Notes under the pieces: model-generated | Told to the model about the DNA's origin: nothing | The model's input: only the letters and a program-made list of their open reading frames with translations | The model's database searches: none | Made by a program: the position numbers and the translations under genes | Shown: one piece after another, positions 1-5,687 of the stretch | How positions within the stretch are numbered: position 1 is the first letter of the stretch | Layout: every line of letters starts with the position of its first letter | Source: Pseudorhodobacter antarcticus | GTDB lineage: Bacteria > Pseudomonadota > Alphaproteobacteria > Rhodobacterales > Rhodobacteraceae | Reading direction: 5' to 3' | Assembly (NCBI GenBank): GCA_945861995.1 | Contig: CAMAWZ010000109.1 | Location: 1-7,784, forward strand | Length of the DNA: 7,784 nt

Positions 1-137
1 TGCCAAATGTACACAGCTACGTGCGCGATAACGGCCATGGTTACGAACAACCAAAGCCCGCTCATGTAGACCGAGTGCAATTCTTGCGCCTGTTGATCAG
101 TAAGACCTGTAAAAGACAGATCGGATTTATCAGCCAT
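1..137 (-). CDS. pufB: Light-harvesting 1 (B870) antenna beta polypeptide, 3' end cut by window
   Basis: Small single-span membrane protein that pairs with the alpha chain (PufA) in the LH1 ring around the reaction centre and binds bacteriochlorophyll a and carotenoid. The 45 complete codons visible read from MADKSDLSFTGLTDQQAQEL to ...VAVYIW. Residues 1-20 are the polar cytoplasmic end with the typical GLTDxQAQELHSVYMSGLW stretch. A hydrophobic span follows from about L28. His39, in AVIAHVAV, is the conserved ligand of the bacteriochlorophyll magnesium, and His21 is the second conserved histidine. The Rhodobacter homologues I remember are 49 residues long, so only about four residues and the stop should lie beyond base 1. 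Codon 46 begins CA, so it encodes His or Gln rather than the Arg of the usual C-terminal WRPW. The ATG at 137 has a strong Shine-Dalgarno. It lies downstream of pufQ, as in pufQBALM operons; pufA should follow outside the window. Confidence 0.96.
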   Translation of the reverse strand, partial: MADKSDLSFTGLTDQQAQELHSVYMSGLWLFVTMAVIAHVAVYIW

Positions 138-140
138 AGT

Positions 141-147
141 ATCCTCC
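141..147 (-). promoter_or_regulatory. Ribosome binding site of pufB
   Basis: On the minus strand the sequence GGAGGAT lies just before the pufB ATG, with 5 bases between GGAGG and the start codon. It is the best Shine-Dalgarno match in the window, which fits the very high expression expected of an antenna polypeptide. Confidence 0.85.
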
Positions 148-163
148 AGGATATTCGTGCCGA

Positions 164-239
164 CGCCGCAAACCCTGCGGCGGGGTAACGAGGGGCGGAA
201 TGCCCCTCAATGCTTCGGCCCCTGTTGCCAAGGGTCGAA
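164..239 (-). other. pufQ-pufB spacer with three successive predicted RNA stem-loops
   Basis: The 122-base gap between the pufQ stop and the pufB start contains no credible ORF but three stem-loops in the transcript. The first has arms 230-239 and 214-223 (UUCGACCCUU / AGGGGCCGAA, 10 positions with one C-A mismatch and one G-U, 6-base loop). The second has arms 202-208 and 190-196 (GAGGGGC / GCCCCUC, perfect 7 bp, 5-base loop). The third has arms 176-182 and 164-170 (CGCCGCA / UGCGGCG, perfect 7 bp, 5-base loop). None is followed by a U-run, so they do not look like intrinsic terminators. In Rhodobacter puf operons, hairpins and RNase processing around pufBA are known to give the antenna mRNA segment a longer life than its neighbours. 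A stabilising or processing role here is inferred by position. Confidence 0.65.
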
Positions 240-259
240 AGGCGTGTCGCGACTGATGG

Positions 260-481
260 TTAGCCGCGGAAAATCATAGGCGTGATGGCGCGCGCGTCTT
301 TGATTGCGCAGGCCAGCGGGCCAGCTTTAGGCAGGCGCATCGCGCGCAGTGCGGCCACCGGCCAGCGCACCAGATGCAGGCCCAAGGCCAGCGTTAGGAT
401 CAGCGCAAAATACAGGCTGAATTCGACGCGGCTGACGCGCTTTACGCCGCTCAGATCGCCGCTTGCTGAAAAGTCGCTCAT
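260..481 (-). CDS. pufQ: PufQ, bacteriochlorophyll synthesis accessory protein
   Basis: Small membrane protein of 73 residues (the Rhodobacter protein is about 74), needed for normal bacteriochlorophyll formation. In Rhodobacter it has been proposed to carry or direct tetrapyrrole intermediates and reported to influence porphyrin flux at ferrochelatase. Visible features are a polar N-terminus, the family motif RVEFSLYFALILTLAL (residues 18-33) opening a single predicted membrane helix (about 21-45), a basic stretch RAMRLPK, and the C-terminal signature ITPMIFR (66-72). The start is supported by AGGAG at 493-489, 7 bases upstream. The ATG overlaps the bchZ stop as ATGA, implying translational coupling to bchZ. 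The stop is TAA. It sits between bchZ and pufB, exactly as in known Rhodobacterales clusters. No separate pufQ promoter could be recognised inside the end of bchZ, although one is described there in Rhodobacter. Confidence 0.93.
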   Translation of the reverse strand: MSDFSASGDLSGVKRVSRVEFSLYFALILTLALGLHLVRWPVAALRAMRLPKAGPLACAIKDARAITPMIFRG

Positions 482-1977
482 GCTTTTTCTCCTGATTTTG
501 GGCTTAAATTTGGGGGGGCATATGGGGCGAGATCGCCTTGCAATGCCGTGACAGTTTCTAGAACCACGCGCTCGGCGCCCGAATCTAGCGCAGCCTTTTC
601 GGCGGCGTCGCGCAGGGTGCGTGCGGCGGATATGCGGGTTAGGATCGGGTGGGTGGCAACAATGCGGTCAAGGGCCGCCTGCGCATCCACATCCCAAGGG
701 AAATCGCGCCGCAGATTGGTGGGGGTGGCTGCCGCGCTGTCCATATCGGAGCCAAGGGGCAGGATGTGGAACAGGGCATCGAACAGGCTGTTGCAGACCT
801 CTTGCAGCACATAAACTGCGCCCGCAAATCCCATAACAGGCGTGCCCGTGGCACGGCGAATGGCAGCGCCAGGGAAGGACGCGGGAATGAAACTTGGCGC
901 AGGGCCAAAGCCGCCCTTCATTTCTGCCAAATACATCTTTTCATTGATCGACCCGAACACAACCAACGGGCGGTGCTGCTTTAGCAATCCGCGCACCGCA
1001 TCGTTGTTCGTTTTCTGCCCTGCCACGCGCGCCACGGCAAAGGCGCAGGGCAGGCCCAAATCAGATTCCAGATAATGGCGCAAACCGCGCGCATAGGTTT
1101 CCGATGCCACCACCGCAAAGCTGGCGGTTGCAAAGAAGTCTTGTGTGACAGAGCGCCACAAATCCCAAACGGGTTTCAGGGTGGAATGCTTTTCACGTTC
1201 GATAAAGGGTTCTGGATCAAGACCCAGCATTTCGCCCAGTTTGCGCAGGAATTTAATGGTGCTGTCCATGCCGATGGGGGCCTGAAGATACGGCTTGCCC
1301 AAAACCTCGGCCAGCCCGCGACCAAATTCGCGGTACATCACGATATTGGCGTCGGCGTTGACCAGATTGCGCATTTCGGCCAAATGCGCGCCCAGTGGCA
1401 GAACCATGTTCACATCTGCGCCGATACCTTCCACCAGACGGCGGATTTCGTGCAAATCCGATGCCATGTTGAACACGCCATACATAGGCCCAAGGATATT
1501 GACGCGCGGGCGCGCACCCTCAACTTTGTCCGCTTCGGGGGGCATACGGCCTTTGGTCATGCCAAATTCGGTGAAAATCCATGTCATCGCGCGGTCGGCG
1601 CATTGCCATTGATCTTCGTCAATTGTGCGGGGCAAAAAGCGTTGGATATTCGTGCCCATAGGCGTGACGCCGCCGCCGATCATTTCGGCAATCGACCCTG
1701 TCACCACCACGGCGGGCAGGGCTGGATCCAGCGTTTTCCACGCGCGGCGCATCGCGCCTTCGGTGCCATCGCGGCCAAGTTCTTCTTCGCCAAGACCCGT
1801 AACAACGATAGGTAATTCATGCGGAGGCAACGCATCGGTGTAATGCAGCACCGAAGTAACTGGCAGGTTTTCGCAGCCAACCGGCCCGTCGATCACCACT
1901 TGCAAACCTTTTACGGCGCAAAAGGCGTAAATTGCCCCCCAATACCCGCCCGCACGATCATGATCTTGGATCAGCAT
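478..1977 (-). CDS. bchZ: Chlorophyllide a oxidoreductase subunit Z
   Basis: NifK/BchB-like subunit (499 residues) of chlorophyllide a oxidoreductase (COR), a dark-operative, nitrogenase-like enzyme. With BchY it forms the catalytic component that accepts electrons from BchX and reduces the C7=C8 double bond of chlorophyllide a, giving 3-vinyl bacteriochlorophyllide a. The N-terminus contains DGPVGCENLPVTSVLHYTDA (residues 30-49). Its Cys35 matches the ligand I recall BchZ contributing to the inter-subunit [4Fe-4S] cluster in Roseobacter COR. The nitrogenase-like core extends to about residue 410. The final part (about 425-475, FPWDVDAQAALDRIV...ARTLRDAAEKAALDSG) resembles the C-terminal domain of protochlorophyllide reductase B subunits. 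AGGAG at 1990-1986 lies 8 bases before the ATG. The start shares its A with the bchY stop (TGATG), and the stop overlaps the pufQ start (ATGA). A C7 run in the mRNA (518-512) lies 10 codons before the end. Confidence 0.97.
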   Translation of the reverse strand: MLIQDHDRAGGYWGAIYAFCAVKGLQVVIDGPVGCENLPVTSVLHYTDALPPHELPIVVTGLGEEELGRDGTEGAMRRAWKTLDPALPAVVVTGSIAEMIGGGVTPMGTNIQRFLPRTIDEDQWQCADRAMTWIFTEFGMTKGRMPPEADKVEGARPRVNILGPMYGVFNMASDLHEIRRLVEGIGADVNMVLPLGAHLAEMRNLVNADANIVMYREFGRGLAEVLGKPYLQAPIGMDSTIKFLRKLGEMLGLDPEPFIEREKHSTLKPVWDLWRSVTQDFFATASFAVVASETYARGLRHYLESDLGLPCAFAVARVAGQKTNNDAVRGLLKQHRPLVVFGSINEKMYLAEMKGGFGPAPSFIPASFPGAAIRRATGTPVMGFAGAVYVLQEVCNSLFDALFHILPLGSDMDSAAATPTNLRRDFPWDVDAQAALDRIVATHPILTRISAARTLRDAAEKAALDSGAERVVLETVTALQGDLAPYAPPNLSPKSGEKA

Positions 1978-3557
1978 CAGATCATCTCCTCGGCTTTGGC
2001 AGCCTTGGCGGCGCGGTCAAGTTTTTTCTGATGCTGCGCGCGGAAATCGGGGCGCAGGTTGGGCGCGCCTTCCCAAATGCCAGCGGTATCGCCATGGCCC
2101 ACACCTTCGAACAGGGCCTTCATATCGGCCATACGTTCGCGCCCAGCAATGGCAGCATTGACCACCGTCCCAAGACTGCCCGCCCCTGCTGGCCCCATCA
2201 GGGGGCGCGCGGAAATCAGGTTGGTGAAATACAGCGACGGGATGCCTGCCTCTTTCGCGGCTTGGACAAGCGGGGTTGTACCAATGGCCAAATCGGGGCC
2301 AAAGGCGTGCATCGCGGCAAGGTCGTCTTCAAGGCTGGCGCGGAATTTCACCGCCACGCCGCGCGCGGTCAGCCAATCAAGATCAGGCGCGCTCCACGGA
2401 GTTTTGGCGCAGGCCGTGCCAACATAGGGCACATCTGCGCCGCTTTCGATCAGCAAGCGCGCAACCAAAAGCTCGCTGCCCTCATAGCCCGAAACTGTGA
2501 TGCGGCCCGTGATCGGCGCGGCGCTGAGCGCGCCTTTAATCGCGGGGCCAAAGGCGTTTTGGGCGGCGGCAATTTGGGCGGGGGCGACGTTATACGCAGC
2601 CCCAATCGCAGCCAGCCATTCCATTGTGCCGTCATGACCAACGGGGGCTGACCCCACAACTTTTCGGCCAGCGGCCACAAATTCGCGCACGGCGGCGGTG
2701 TAGAAGGGGTGAATGGCCGCCACAACGCCGCAATCCAGCGCGCCGTACAACTCGCGCCATTCGCGGGCAGGCACCACGGGGCCAGCGGCAAGGCCCAAGG
2801 GGGCGAGCATGCCGCCAATCATCATCGGATCGGCGGGGAACATTTCGCCCAGCAGCGCCACTTGCGGGCGATCTGACCGCCCAGCCGCAGGGGCGGGCAC
2901 AGGGCCTGCCATAATCTCTTCGCGGGCATATTTCAGCATCGCGCCTGCCAAAACATCCTTCGCCTCGGCGTGGGTGGGGATGCCAAAGCCAGGCACATCA
3001 ATGCCGATGATACGCACGCCGTTAATCTCATTCGGCAGCAGCTTTAGCGGCACGCCGCTGGCTGTGGGCACGCATAGGTTGGTGACGACCACTGCGTCAT
3101 AGCGCTGCGGATCAGCCAGTTCGTGCACCGCATCGCGGATATCTTCAAACAGCTTGCCCGTAACCAAAGTTTCGGAATTGAACGGCACATAGCCCACCGA
3201 GCGGCGCGCGCCGTAGAAATGCGACACAAACGTCAGCCCATACACGCAGCAGGCGCTGCCCGACAAAACGGTTGCCACGCGGCGCATCCGAAGGCCCACG
3301 CGCAGACTGCCAAAGGCAGGGCACATAGATTGCGGTTTATCATGCGGGCCTTGCGGATAATCGGCGGCATATTGATCTAGCAATTCTGAATTGCCTGCGG
3401 CGCGGGCTGCGGCATTCATCGTGGCCGCGCCAGCATGGCATCCCATACCATCGACAGGCTGGGCGGCAGAAAATTCTGGCGTCATTGGCGGCAGATCGGC
3501 GCTGGCCACAGCGGTCAGCTTTGCCTCGCCTGCGCTGTCATATTGGGATTCAGCCAT
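1977..3557 (-). CDS. bchY: Chlorophyllide a oxidoreductase subunit Y
   Basis: NifD/BchN-like subunit (526 residues) of COR, partner of BchZ in the catalytic BchYZ tetramer. Conserved blocks include SMCPAFGSLRVGLRM (77-91), SGSACCVYGLTFVSHFYGAR (99-118), VPFNSETLVTGKLFEDI (124-140), VVTNLCVPTASGVPLKLLP (157-175), and the later SGYEGSELLVARLL and FTNLISARPLMG. Cys79, Cys104 and Cys162 are the probable BchY ligands of the shared [4Fe-4S] cluster: their spacing of 25 and 58 residues equals that of Cys62/87/145, which I recall for Roseobacter denitrificans BchY. The numbering offset implies about 17 extra residues at this N-terminus, a low-conservation region with in-frame alternative starts at Met25 and Met38. 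The leader is odd: the 23-base gap after bchX holds no AGGAG, only GGGGGGGCGGGG, plus an out-of-frame ATG at 3573. The stop overlaps bchZ by one base. The identity is secure; the exact start is less so. Confidence 0.95.
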   Translation of the reverse strand: MAESQYDSAGEAKLTAVASADLPPMTPEFSAAQPVDGMGCHAGAATMNAAARAAGNSELLDQYAADYPQGPHDKPQSMCPAFGSLRVGLRMRRVATVLSGSACCVYGLTFVSHFYGARRSVGYVPFNSETLVTGKLFEDIRDAVHELADPQRYDAVVVTNLCVPTASGVPLKLLPNEINGVRIIGIDVPGFGIPTHAEAKDVLAGAMLKYAREEIMAGPVPAPAAGRSDRPQVALLGEMFPADPMMIGGMLAPLGLAAGPVVPAREWRELYGALDCGVVAAIHPFYTAAVREFVAAGRKVVGSAPVGHDGTMEWLAAIGAAYNVAPAQIAAAQNAFGPAIKGALSAAPITGRITVSGYEGSELLVARLLIESGADVPYVGTACAKTPWSAPDLDWLTARGVAVKFRASLEDDLAAMHAFGPDLAIGTTPLVQAAKEAGIPSLYFTNLISARPLMGPAGAGSLGTVVNAAIAGRERMADMKALFEGVGHGDTAGIWEGAPNLRPDFRAQHQKKLDRAAKAAKAEEMI

Positions 3558-3573
3558 GGCCCCGCCCCCCCAT
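3550..3573 (-). promoter_or_regulatory. G-rich bchY leader with 7-codon mini-ORF overlapping the bchY start
   Basis: Just before the bchY ATG (3557) the mRNA contains a run of seven G, then C, then four G, in place of a standard Shine-Dalgarno. An ATG at 3573 opens a reading frame of seven codons (M-G-G-R-G-H-G) ending in TGA at 3552-3550. This frame runs across the bchY start in another phase. The bchY start is 16 bases downstream of this ATG, so loss of one G from the run would bring the two in frame. Whether the mini-ORF is translated is unknown. The G-run may act as a weak ribosome binding site. Confidence 0.45.
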
Positions 3574-3580
3574 TTTGGCG

Positions 3581-4585
3581 CTAAACTGTGTCATAGACCA
3601 CCTCGAGCGACACTTTGACGCCTGCGAACTTGCCACGCATATCGGTATCGGTGGCGGGGGTTAGGACAAAATCCTTGCCCGTAGTTTCGGCGGAAAATAG
3701 GTTTAAGAGGCCATCTTGCGAAAGAGGTGCAGGGCGCACGGGCGGGGCCAGGCCAACAGCCTCGGCCAAAGCGCCAAACATCGGGCCCCACTGCGATTCC
3801 ATCGAGCCGACAATCTGATAATTGGCCGATTTACGGCGCAAATCATCGTCTTGCGGAATGGCCGACAGCACTGGAATGCCAACGGCATTTGCAAAGGCCG
3901 CGGCCTCGCCCGTGCCGTCATCTTTGTTGATGACAAGCCCTGCAATGCCCACATTGCCGCCCAGTTTGCGGAAATATTCCACGGCCGAGCAGACGTTATT
4001 GGCCACATAAAGCGATTGTAGATCGTTCGAGGCGACAAGAATGACCTTTTGCGCCATGTCGCGGGCGATGGGCAGGCCAAAGCCGCCGCAGACCACATCG
4101 CCCAGAAAATCTAGCAGAACATAGTCAAAATCCCAGTCATGAAAGCCCAGCTTTTCCAGCAGTTCAAAACCGTGGATAATCCCGCGACCACCGCAGCCGC
4201 GGCCCACTTCGGGCCCGCCCAGTTCCATCGCGAAAACGCCGCCGCGCTTAAAGCACACATCGCCAATCTGCACCTCTTCGCCCGCCAGTTTCTTGCGGGT
4301 TGAGGTTTCGATAATGGTGGGGCAAGCCTTGCCGCCAAACAAGAGGCTGGTCGTATCGGATTTGGGATCGCAGCCAATCAGCAGCACGCGCTTGCCCATT
4401 TCGGCCATCATATGCGACAGGTTCGCCAAGGTAAAAGATTTGCCAATCCCGCCTTTGCCGTAAATCGCGATGATTTGGGTTTTGGATTTTGGTTCGCCCT
4501 GAGGCACCTCTAGGCTGGGTTCCTCGGCCGCCTCCGCGCGCAGTCGGGCGTCAAAATCTTTAAGATTTGGGATGTCGAGGGTCAT
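3581..4585 (-). CDS. bchX: Chlorophyllide a oxidoreductase iron protein, subunit X
   Basis: NifH/BchL-like ATPase (334 residues from the chosen start) that forms a homodimer, binds MgATP and passes electrons through a [4Fe-4S] cluster bridging its two halves to BchY-BchZ. Visible motifs are the P-loop GKGGIGKS (43-50), the switch region GCDPKSDTTS (71-80), GRGCGGRGI with Cys131 and LGDVVCGGFG with Cys166. The two cysteines per subunit are the expected cluster ligands. An N-terminal extension before the P-loop (PNLKDFDARLRAEAAEE) is typical of BchX and distinguishes it from BchL. The start was placed at 4585 rather than the in-frame ATG at 4600 for three reasons: it makes an ATGA overlap with the bchC stop; GGAG (4598-4595) lies 9 bases upstream; and the protein then begins MTLDIPNLKDFDARL, close to known BchX N-termini. 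It ends with TAG, 23 bases before bchY. Confidence 0.97.
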   Translation of the reverse strand: MTLDIPNLKDFDARLRAEAAEEPSLEVPQGEPKSKTQIIAIYGKGGIGKSFTLANLSHMMAEMGKRVLLIGCDPKSDTTSLLFGGKACPTIIETSTRKKLAGEEVQIGDVCFKRGGVFAMELGGPEVGRGCGGRGIIHGFELLEKLGFHDWDFDYVLLDFLGDVVCGGFGLPIARDMAQKVILVASNDLQSLYVANNVCSAVEYFRKLGGNVGIAGLVINKDDGTGEAAAFANAVGIPVLSAIPQDDDLRRKSANYQIVGSMESQWGPMFGALAEAVGLAPPVRPAPLSQDGLLNLFSAETTGKDFVLTPATDTDMRGKFAGVKVSLEVVYDTV

Positions 4586-5538
4586 GCGTGGCCACTCCAA
4601 TTGAGGATCATTTTGAGGCAGTCCGCATCAGAAAATGCGGTTTCATAAGCGGCAGGCGCGGCGCTGGCGGGGCGCTGATGCGTGATCAGCCCGTCCAGCG
4701 ACAGCGCGCCCGATGCGATCAATTCGCGGGTGGCAACCAGATCATCTGCCGCCCATTCAGCGGCGATGCGAATGCGCGCCTCGCGCATGAAGGCGGGCGG
4801 AAAGGCAAAAGACAAAGGCGCAGTATAGAACCCCGCCAGCACAATCTCGCCGCCCTTGGAAATGCGGTTAATCAAGGTGTTCAGCATATCCGGCGCGCCA
4901 GATGCGTCGTAAACTGCGCGGTAATCGCGGCGCGTGTCGGATTCGGGATCGACGACTTCGTACCCCATCGCCCCCGTGCGGCGGGCGGGATTGGTTTCCC
5001 AAACGGTGGGCGGCCTGGCCCCTGCGGCCACGGTCAAGCGCGCCAGCAGGCGGCCCAAAACGCCGTGACCCACAATCAAATCGGGCAAATCGGTTTGAAA
5101 GCCTGCAATCGCGTGACGCGCTGTGGCGGCCAGCGCAAGCAACGCGCCTTGCGCACCCCAGCCTGCATCCAGCCTTGCGGTGCGCGCACCAGCGGTCACC
5201 AAATACTGCGACGCCGCGCCGAACAGCCCGCGCACGGGGCCAGAATCATCTGGCTGATAGCAATTCGCGCCAGGCACAAAAACTGTATCGCCAACGCGCA
5301 GCCCCGAATCGGGCCCCGCTTCGACCACTTCGCCAGCCGCCTCGTAGCCTGGAACCAGCGGATAACCCATGCCAGGAAAGGGCAGCATCGTGCCAGACCA
5401 GAACAGCTTTTCCGTGCCCGTCGATATGCCAGAAAACCCAACTTTCACGACAACATCCGCCGCCTGCGGGGCGATAAGCCCCACATCGCGCAGGGCAATG
5501 TCCTCGGGGCCTGACAATATGACCGCGGTGCTTTGCAC
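4582..5538 (-). CDS. bchC: 3-hydroxyethyl bacteriochlorophyllide a dehydrogenase
   Basis: NAD-dependent oxidoreductase (318 residues) of the medium-chain dehydrogenase superfamily. It oxidises the C3 1-hydroxyethyl group of the bacteriochlorophyllide intermediate to the acetyl group found in bacteriochlorophyll a. The N-terminal GroES-like domain carries GFSGISTGTEKLFWSG (34-49) and PGYEAAGEVVEAG (63-75). The Rossmann domain starts at about residue 153 with LIVGHGVLGRLLA, where GHGVLG (157-162) is the glycine-rich nucleotide loop. The Cys seen at the catalytic-zinc position of classical alcohol dehydrogenases is replaced (GISTGTE), as is usual for this family. The start codon is GTG, supported by AGGGAG (5552-5547) 8 bases upstream and by the N-terminus MQSTAVILSGPE. 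This is the first gene behind its own promoter and operators, and it overlaps bchX by ATGA. Confidence 0.95.
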   Translation of the reverse strand: MQSTAVILSGPEDIALRDVGLIAPQAADVVVKVGFSGISTGTEKLFWSGTMLPFPGMGYPLVPGYEAAGEVVEAGPDSGLRVGDTVFVPGANCYQPDDSGPVRGLFGAASQYLVTAGARTARLDAGWGAQGALLALAATARHAIAGFQTDLPDLIVGHGVLGRLLARLTVAAGARPPTVWETNPARRTGAMGYEVVDPESDTRRDYRAVYDASGAPDMLNTLINRISKGGEIVLAGFYTAPLSFAFPPAFMREARIRIAAEWAADDLVATRELIASGALSLDGLITHQRPASAAPAAYETAFSDADCLKMILNWSGHA

Positions 5539-5546
5539 GTCTTATT

Positions 5547-5552
5547 CTCCCT
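5547..5552 (-). promoter_or_regulatory. Ribosome binding site fixing the GTG start of bchC
   Basis: On the minus strand AGGGAG lies 8 bases before the GTG at 5538. No in-frame ATG nearby gives a better fit to BchC N-termini, so this site decides the start. It begins two bases after the base of the 28-base dyad, so hairpin folding and ribosome access could affect each other. Confidence 0.75.
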
Positions 5553-5554
5553 TT

Positions 5555-5582
5555 GAAGCGGTAACAGATTTGTAACCGCTTC
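5555..5582 (-). promoter_or_regulatory. 28-bp imperfect inverted repeat in the bchC 5' leader
   Basis: The arms GAAGCGGT (5582-5575 in the RNA) and ACCGCTTC (5562-5555) pair perfectly over 8 bp. After one symmetric U-U mismatch (A/A on the plus strand, 5563/5574) three more pairs (ACA/TGT) close a 4-base loop. The dyad starts about 3-5 bases after the transcription start predicted from the promoter and ends just before the Shine-Dalgarno. No U-run follows, so it is not an intrinsic terminator. It could be a 5'-terminal mRNA-stabilising hairpin or a DNA operator downstream of the start. The sequence alone does not decide. Confidence 0.7.
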
Positions 5583-5588
5583 TCTTAG

Positions 5589-5606
5589 TGTCATTCTAGG
5601 CTTACA
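5589..5606. promoter_or_regulatory. PpsR/CrtJ-type operator, promoter-proximal bchC site
   Basis: TGTCATTCTAGGCTTACA is an exact TGT-N12-ACA match, the recognition pattern of the redox- and light-responsive repressor PpsR/CrtJ. It encloses the predicted -10 hexamer of bchC. It is separated by 8 bp from the second site, the spacing known for cooperative CrtJ binding at Rhodobacter capsulatus bchC. Confidence 0.88.
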
Positions 5607-5620
5607 TAAGTTACTGTCAA
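5593..5620 (-). promoter_or_regulatory. Sigma70-type promoter of bchC
   Basis: On the minus strand TTGACA (5620-5615) and TAGAAT (5598-5593) are separated by 16 bases, a near-consensus sigma70 promoter. The start of transcription should fall near 5587-5585, giving a leader of about 47-49 bases to the bchC GTG. Both hexamers lie within PpsR/CrtJ-type sites, so repressor binding would exclude RNA polymerase, as described for Rhodobacter bchC. The promoter adds transcription to any read-through from crtEF and feeds bchCXYZ and puf. Confidence 0.85.
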
Positions 5621-5632
5621 TGAATATTGACA
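5615..5632. promoter_or_regulatory. PpsR/CrtJ-type operator, distal bchC site
   Basis: TGTCAATGAATATTGACA is an exact TGT-N12-ACA match and overlaps the -35 hexamer. The symmetry extends to a perfect 9-bp inverted repeat (5613-5621 and 5626-5634, arms ACTGTCAAT/ATTGACAGT) around a GAAT centre. This is the most symmetric operator in the window, so it is likely the strongest binding site of the pair. Confidence 0.9.
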
Positions 5633-5687
5633 GTGCTGCGAAAAATAGCGGCGTTTGCGCTGAAATCTATACGAATTTTACAGTGGT

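Noticed and set aside
482..700. Separate puf promoter inside the end of bchZ
   Set aside because: A puf promoter is described there in Rhodobacter, but I found no convincing -35/-10 pair here (TTGCAA with TATGCC at 15 bases is too weak).
1075..1815. 246-codon plus-strand ORF inside bchZ, and similar long plus-strand ORFs inside bchY, bchC and crtF
   Set aside because: They are antisense shadows of high-GC codon bias: compositions rich in His, Arg, Gln and Cys, no recognisable domains, and fully inside genes with clear family motifs.
4586..4600. Longer bchX starting at 4600
   Set aside because: The ATG at 4585 gives the ATGA overlap with bchC and a GGAG 9 bases upstream; the extra residues MEWPR are not typical of BchX.
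5627..5650. Plus-strand promoter from TTGACA at 5627 giving antisense RNA to crtF
   Set aside because: The hexamer is simply the symmetric half of the operator; no -10-like sequence lies 16-18 bases downstream.
5641..5661. Possible intrinsic terminator after crtF (AGCG...CGCT followed by ATTTTT on the minus strand)
   Set aside because: The stem is only 4 bp with a 6-7 base loop and extends no further; read-through from crtEF into bchC is expected.
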